29,258 nucleotides of DNA from an uncultured Prevotella sp. (GTDB lineage Bacteria; Bacteroidota; Bacteroidia; Bacteroidales; Bacteroidaceae): positions 1 through 29,258 of the forward strand of contig CALEKA010000047.1 of NCBI GenBank assembly GCA_937898715.1. Reading direction: 5' to 3'. Made by a program: the position numbers and the translations under genes. The first letter of the stretch is position 1. Every line of letters begins with the position of its first letter. Positions 26,215-29,258 of this stretch are shown in pieces. The notes under the pieces were generated by a model. The model had not been told where the DNA came from and made no database searches. It was given only the letters and a program-made list of their open reading frames with translations.

Positions 26215-26985
26215 CTATTTCCGCCCTGCTGATGGAGCAGATGAGATGCTTTCCTTCTTTACCGTCTTGGGGCGTGCCACGGGGGCTTCGCGCACCGTTT
26301 GCTGCGCAGAATCAGAGCTATTGACGCTTCCAGCGGAAGGTGCTACAGCGGGACCTTCTCCCATATCGCCCATAGGCATGAATCCTCTTGACTGCTTCAC
26401 GTGGTACTGCGTAGGCCGTCCATTGCGTAGCGTGGCTCGGAACCAGCTACCCTCTATCTCCTGATTGGGCTGACGGAGAGTGGAATGCACGTTGCTCCAC
26501 AGTTCGCCCGACTGCGTATCGTAGAAGAGTTCCTCGGTGCGAACGCGCGTTTGCGAGGTGTGGTCGTCGAGCTTTACGTGGCCCACGAGCTTCCACAACC
26601 GCTGATTGTAGAGCCATGCGCTATCGGCTTCGAAGCGGAGGTCTACCTTAAACTTGTTGTCATAACGCTCGAGGAATATGCCTTGGCGAAAGTCCCAACG
26701 AGGTGGCTTGGTCTTGTCGAAAATGCGCCATTCTTCGGCTATAATCTTATAGCGTATCACGCCCGAATCGGTAATGAGCTTTGACACGCCTCGTGTGACC
26801 ATTACGGGGAGTGAATCTCTATTGGTCACCCTTCCGCCCATAGGGGGTGCATCGTTTGTACAAGCCAAGGGCAGGAGCAACAGCACAAACAGCAGGGGCT
26901 TTGTAAGGCCTCTGCTGTAGATGGGCCATAGCCTTGAGAGGCTACGGCGAAGGGGGTGAATAATATTGTTCTTGAGGGTGCTCAT
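26215..26985 (-). CDS. lptC: LPS export protein LptC, lipoprotein form
   Basis: This 256-residue protein is a component of the Lpt bridge that carries lipopolysaccharide from the inner to the outer membrane. It has a basic N-terminus, a hydrophobic stretch (30-41) and a lipobox LPLAC with Cys42, so it is probably a lipoprotein, unlike the transmembrane-anchored E. coli form. Residues 60-190 form the beta-jellyroll LptC/OstA-like fold (SGVIRYKIIAEEWRIFD; FYDTQSGELWSN). The last 60 residues are a Ser/Pro/Ala-rich disordered tail that makes it longer than usual for the family. It is the last gene of a coaX - outer-membrane-protein - lptC operon, 9 bp after its neighbour. Confidence 0.9.
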   Translation of the reverse strand: MSTLKNNIIHPLRRSLSRLWPIYSRGLTKPLLFVLLLLPLACTNDAPPMGGRVTNRDSLPVMVTRGVSKLITDSGVIRYKIIAEEWRIFDKTKPPRWDFRQGIFLERYDNKFKVDLRFEADSAWLYNQRLWKLVGHVKLDDHTSQTRVRTEELFYDTQSGELWSNVHSTLRQPNQEIEGSWFRATLRNGRPTQYHVKQSRGFMPMGDMGEGPAVAPSAGSVNSSDSAQQTVREAPVARPKTVKKESISSAPSAGRK

Positions 26986-26994
26986 ACAATCTGC

Positions 26995-28317
26995 TTACTC
27001 AGCCTTCCACTTCATAAACCAGCGTTCGTTGAAGGTGAGGCCAATGCTCAAGCGGAGGTAGCGCTCTTTCACCATACCAGCGATCTTGGGCGTAACCTGC
27101 TCATACTGAGCTGAGAAGTTGATAAATGTGCGATTGTTGTAACGATTGACGATGGGCAATGCCACACCGAGGCTGGCCATAAAGTCTTTCGGACCATCCT
27201 GTCCGTCTACCTTTACATAAGGAGTAGAGAACGCCACACCTGCACGATAGCGCACGTGCTGACGCCAACGGAGACCATTGTCGTTGGGGATGTATTCCAC
27301 ACCGAGGCTTACTTTGTGAAGGTCGGAGAACTGTCCGGTCTTTGCCTCATAGGCCAAATTGCCTTCTGCATTGCGCACCACGCTGGGATACTTCGCGTTG
27401 CTCCACTTTTGGAAGGTATAGTCGGCACCTACGCGGAGCGAATTTTTGTACGTCCACGTAAGACCTACGCCCACGCTGTGAGGCAACTGGAAGGCATTCT
27501 TGCATGAGAGCGTGTCGCCACTTACGACTGTGCTCGATGTGCTTGACTGCAGATATAGGTTGTAATAATTAGCTGTACGATTGATGTCGTGACCGAGGCC
27601 GTATACGAGGCCGAGCGTGAGCGTATTCTTCTTATTAATACGCTGCTCATACTGCAAGCCGAAGTCTACCTTATAAGTACGTATGTCGGCGTCGTACTCT
27701 TGATGATTGACGTATCCCTCAGAGGGGGTCATGACGGAGGTGTGTGTGAGGTCGCCCCACAGATATCCTGCATTGAAGCCCACGGAGAGGGGCTTTATGG
27801 GTGCCCATCCGATGCCTACGTATACTTCATGGAGTCCGCCATCGCCTGTGTAGGTAGTGGTCTGTTCACGCTGTGTGAGGTTTGATCCAGAGATATTCTG
27901 CGTATAAGCCGACTCGTAACCGATGGTGCTGAAGGGCACCAATCCGAGAGAGAGTCCGAGCCGTGGAGCCATGCGCATGCCTGCTGTGATATAGTCGACC
28001 GAAGTATTCTTAGCATTCGTCTTCACGCCCTGCTGCGAGAAGTTGCCATTTTGCAGCGACACGCCGAAGTCGAAGAGCATCGAGAGTGAGTCGATTGCAG
28101 CATACGATGCAGGGTTCTTCGTATTGAGTTCGGAGCCGTAGCGCATACCATAGGCAGTACCACTCATGCCCTTATTGAAGGCATTTCCGCCATCGCTGAG
28201 CAATCCCATGCCATAGCGCGAATAGGGAGAGTTGCTGCCGTTGGTCTGAGCCATAGCGCAGAGGGGCATCACAGCAAGGAGTGCTGCGGCTGCCATATAT
28301 TTGTGGAGTCTTGTCAT
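26995..28317 (-). CDS. Outer membrane beta-barrel protein, function unknown
   Basis: A 440-residue exported protein with a signal peptide ending CAMAQ. Residues after the signal carry NSPYSRYGMGLL and GMSGTAYGMRYGSELNTKNPAS, then alternating amphipathic beta-strands to the end, as in FadL/OmpP1-like barrels; the terminal strand ends FMKWKAE rather than in Phe. The frame opens upstream, but the ATG at 28317 is chosen because it gives a proper signal peptide and overlaps the coaX stop as ATGA, which implies coupled translation. In Bacteroidales such a protein is commonly found beside lptC, so a role in envelope transport is plausible but not shown. Confidence 0.85.
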   Translation of the reverse strand: MTRLHKYMAAAALLAVMPLCAMAQTNGSNSPYSRYGMGLLSDGGNAFNKGMSGTAYGMRYGSELNTKNPASYAAIDSLSMLFDFGVSLQNGNFSQQGVKTNAKNTSVDYITAGMRMAPRLGLSLGLVPFSTIGYESAYTQNISGSNLTQREQTTTYTGDGGLHEVYVGIGWAPIKPLSVGFNAGYLWGDLTHTSVMTPSEGYVNHQEYDADIRTYKVDFGLQYEQRINKKNTLTLGLVYGLGHDINRTANYYNLYLQSSTSSTVVSGDTLSCKNAFQLPHSVGVGLTWTYKNSLRVGADYTFQKWSNAKYPSVVRNAEGNLAYEAKTGQFSDLHKVSLGVEYIPNDNGLRWRQHVRYRAGVAFSTPYVKVDGQDGPKDFMASLGVALPIVNRYNNRTFINFSAQYEQVTPKIAGMVKERYLRLSIGLTFNERWFMKWKAE

Positions 28318-29033
28318 CGTCTTTGATACTCTAAGATGCAATTCAGCCCTATTTCTACGAGAGCGTCGTTGCGTTCAACTTCATATTCTTGTGCAAAACG
28401 GTAGCCGTTTCCACCGGTGAGAAACACGCGTGCATCGGCATGTTGCTGCTTCATGTCGCGAATGTAGCTTTTTATCTCATAATCCATGCCTCTGATCACG
28501 CCCGTACGGATGGCTTCGTGCGTGTTGCGTCCTATCAGAGGGGCATCGCCTTCGGCAGCTACGAGAGGCAGTCGTGCTGTCTGCTCATTGAGTGCGCGCA
28601 AGCGCATGCCCATGCCGAGCGATATATTTCCTCCGAGATAGTGGCCCTCAGCGCTCACATAGTCGTAGGTGATACACGTACCTGCATCTACTATCAGCAA
28701 GTCTCGACCAGGACAGCAGTGTGCTGCTCCTACTGCAGCAGCCAATCGGTCGGCTCCGAGGGTCTCTGGGGTGAGATAGTCGCACACGAGCGGAGTGGGT
28801 GTCATGCCCGTCACGTGGAGTGCCACGGGCACCATGTGCTGTATAGCGTCGGCCAGGTCGGGCTGAGGTCGGCCTACAGAGGAATATGCGCAGGCATCTA
28901 TGTCAAACTCTTCTACGATCATGGCAATACCATCTTCGAGGTTGGCGTTCAAGCGCTTGCGGAGCACCATCTCACCATCCCGAAACACAGCTGCCTTCGC
29001 CGTTGAGTTGCCGATGTCTACTATCAAATTCAT
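28314..29033 (-). CDS. coaX: Type III pantothenate kinase
   Basis: This 239-residue cytoplasmic enzyme phosphorylates pantothenate in the first step of CoA synthesis. It is of the ASKHA fold and typically needs a monovalent cation. Evidence: phosphate-binding DIGNSTAK (6-13), GADRLAAAVGA, IVDAGTCITYD and GGNISLGMGMR, which are the diagnostic motifs. The frame runs back to a TTG at 29084, but that is upstream of the promoter; the ATG at 29033 places the DIGNST motif correctly and lies 22 bp after the -7 box. It is the first gene of the operon with the outer membrane protein gene and lptC. Confidence 0.95.
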   Translation of the reverse strand: MNLIVDIGNSTAKAAVFRDGEMVLRKRLNANLEDGIAMIVEEFDIDACAYSSVGRPQPDLADAIQHMVPVALHVTGMTPTPLVCDYLTPETLGADRLAAAVGAAHCCPGRDLLIVDAGTCITYDYVSAEGHYLGGNISLGMGMRLRALNEQTARLPLVAAEGDAPLIGRNTHEAIRTGVIRGMDYEIKSYIRDMKQQHADARVFLTGGNGYRFAQEYEVERNDALVEIGLNCILEYQRR

Positions 29034-29054
29034 TTTGTGTTCAATATTGCGCGG

Positions 29055-29085
29055 CAAAGTTAGTGCAAGGTGAGAGAAGAGCAAA
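29055..29085 (-). promoter_or_regulatory. coaX operon promoter
   Basis: On the minus strand TTTG (29085-29082), a 19-nt spacer and TAACTTTG (29062-29055) match the Bacteroidetes consensus. Confidence 0.75.
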
Positions 29086-29123
29086 ATAAAAGACGAAGTT
29101 TTTTACTTTTGCTCTGCCGAACC

Positions 29124-29258
29124 GCTGTTAATCATAGATGATTAAAAGTATTAAGTATTAAGTATAAAGTATTACATTCTTGCAGATTCAGCCGGTTCTG
29201 TGGGCTGTTAATCATAGATGATTAAAAGTATTAAGTATTAAGTATAAAGTATTACATT
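29124..29258 (+). repeat. AT-rich repeat with 80-bp period at the right edge
   Basis: Two identical 55-bp copies (29124-29178 and 29204-29258) are separated by 25 unrelated bases; the second reaches the window end, so more may follow. Each starts with the palindrome TTAATCAT-AG-ATGATTAA and continues as short AGTATTA/AGTATAA units. The repeat-to-spacer ratio and internal microsatellite do not fit CRISPR. Confidence 0.8.

Noticed and set aside
29034..29084. Upstream TTG start for coaX
   Set aside because: It would place the start within the -33 region, upstream of the -7 box; the ATG at 29033 gives the family-typical N-terminus.
29124..29258. Possible CRISPR array
   Set aside because: Repeat 55 bp with internal microsatellite, only one 25-bp spacer visible, and no cas genes nearby.

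Overview
The window looks like a chromosomal stretch of a Bacteroidales bacterium, probably Prevotellaceae-like. Several genes carry the Bacteroidetes promoter form (-33 TTTG, 19-20 nt, -7 TAnnTTTG), and the gene content fits: GH84 hexosaminidase, TPR hybrid-type sensor plus LuxR-type regulator, Omp28-like secreted protein, a coaX/outer-membrane-protein/lptC operon and ppiD. No species can be named from the sequence alone.

Region 1 (1-8577) is mobile-element DNA. A reading frame more than 2,550 codons long runs leftwards off the window. It encodes a giant polyvalent protein with a DdrB/ParB-like domain, two HExxH metallopeptidase-like domains, an uncharacterised CxxC domain and an ADP-ribosyltransferase-like domain, joined by linkers that repeat a K-Y-S-L-R-E motif. 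Its 5' end has been cut off by the 3' remnant of an IS110-family element. Region 2 (8579-9059) is a minus-strand RNA cluster: two identical tRNA-Phe genes and, under its own promoter and terminator, an odd degenerate tRNA-like RNA.

Region 3 (9351-12475) has an AraC-type regulator convergent with a Zn/Cd/Pb-type P1B ATPase; palindromic operator-like sites lie over the ATPase promoter. Region 4 (12476-16385) is rich in repeats: a REP-like palindrome family, a 22-bp phased array, a secreted Omp28-like thioredoxin-fold protein and an intact IS110-family element. The element sits inside one REP-like palindrome. Its 5' non-coding end reads as a bridge RNA, with four guide segments in the canonical order: two match the interrupted palindrome and two match the element's own ends. 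This is the most striking signal in the window.

Region 5 (16386-29033) is core-like. On the minus strand come mnmA, then a GH84 O-GlcNAcase-type enzyme overlapping udk by 4 bp. On the plus strand is a two-component pair (TPR histidine kinase, LuxR-type regulator). Then, again on the minus strand, come ppiD and the coaX - outer membrane protein - lptC operon. Intergenic regions hold REP-like repeats, a 16-bp stem terminator and a long inverted repeat, and an 80-bp-period AT-rich repeat lies at the right edge.
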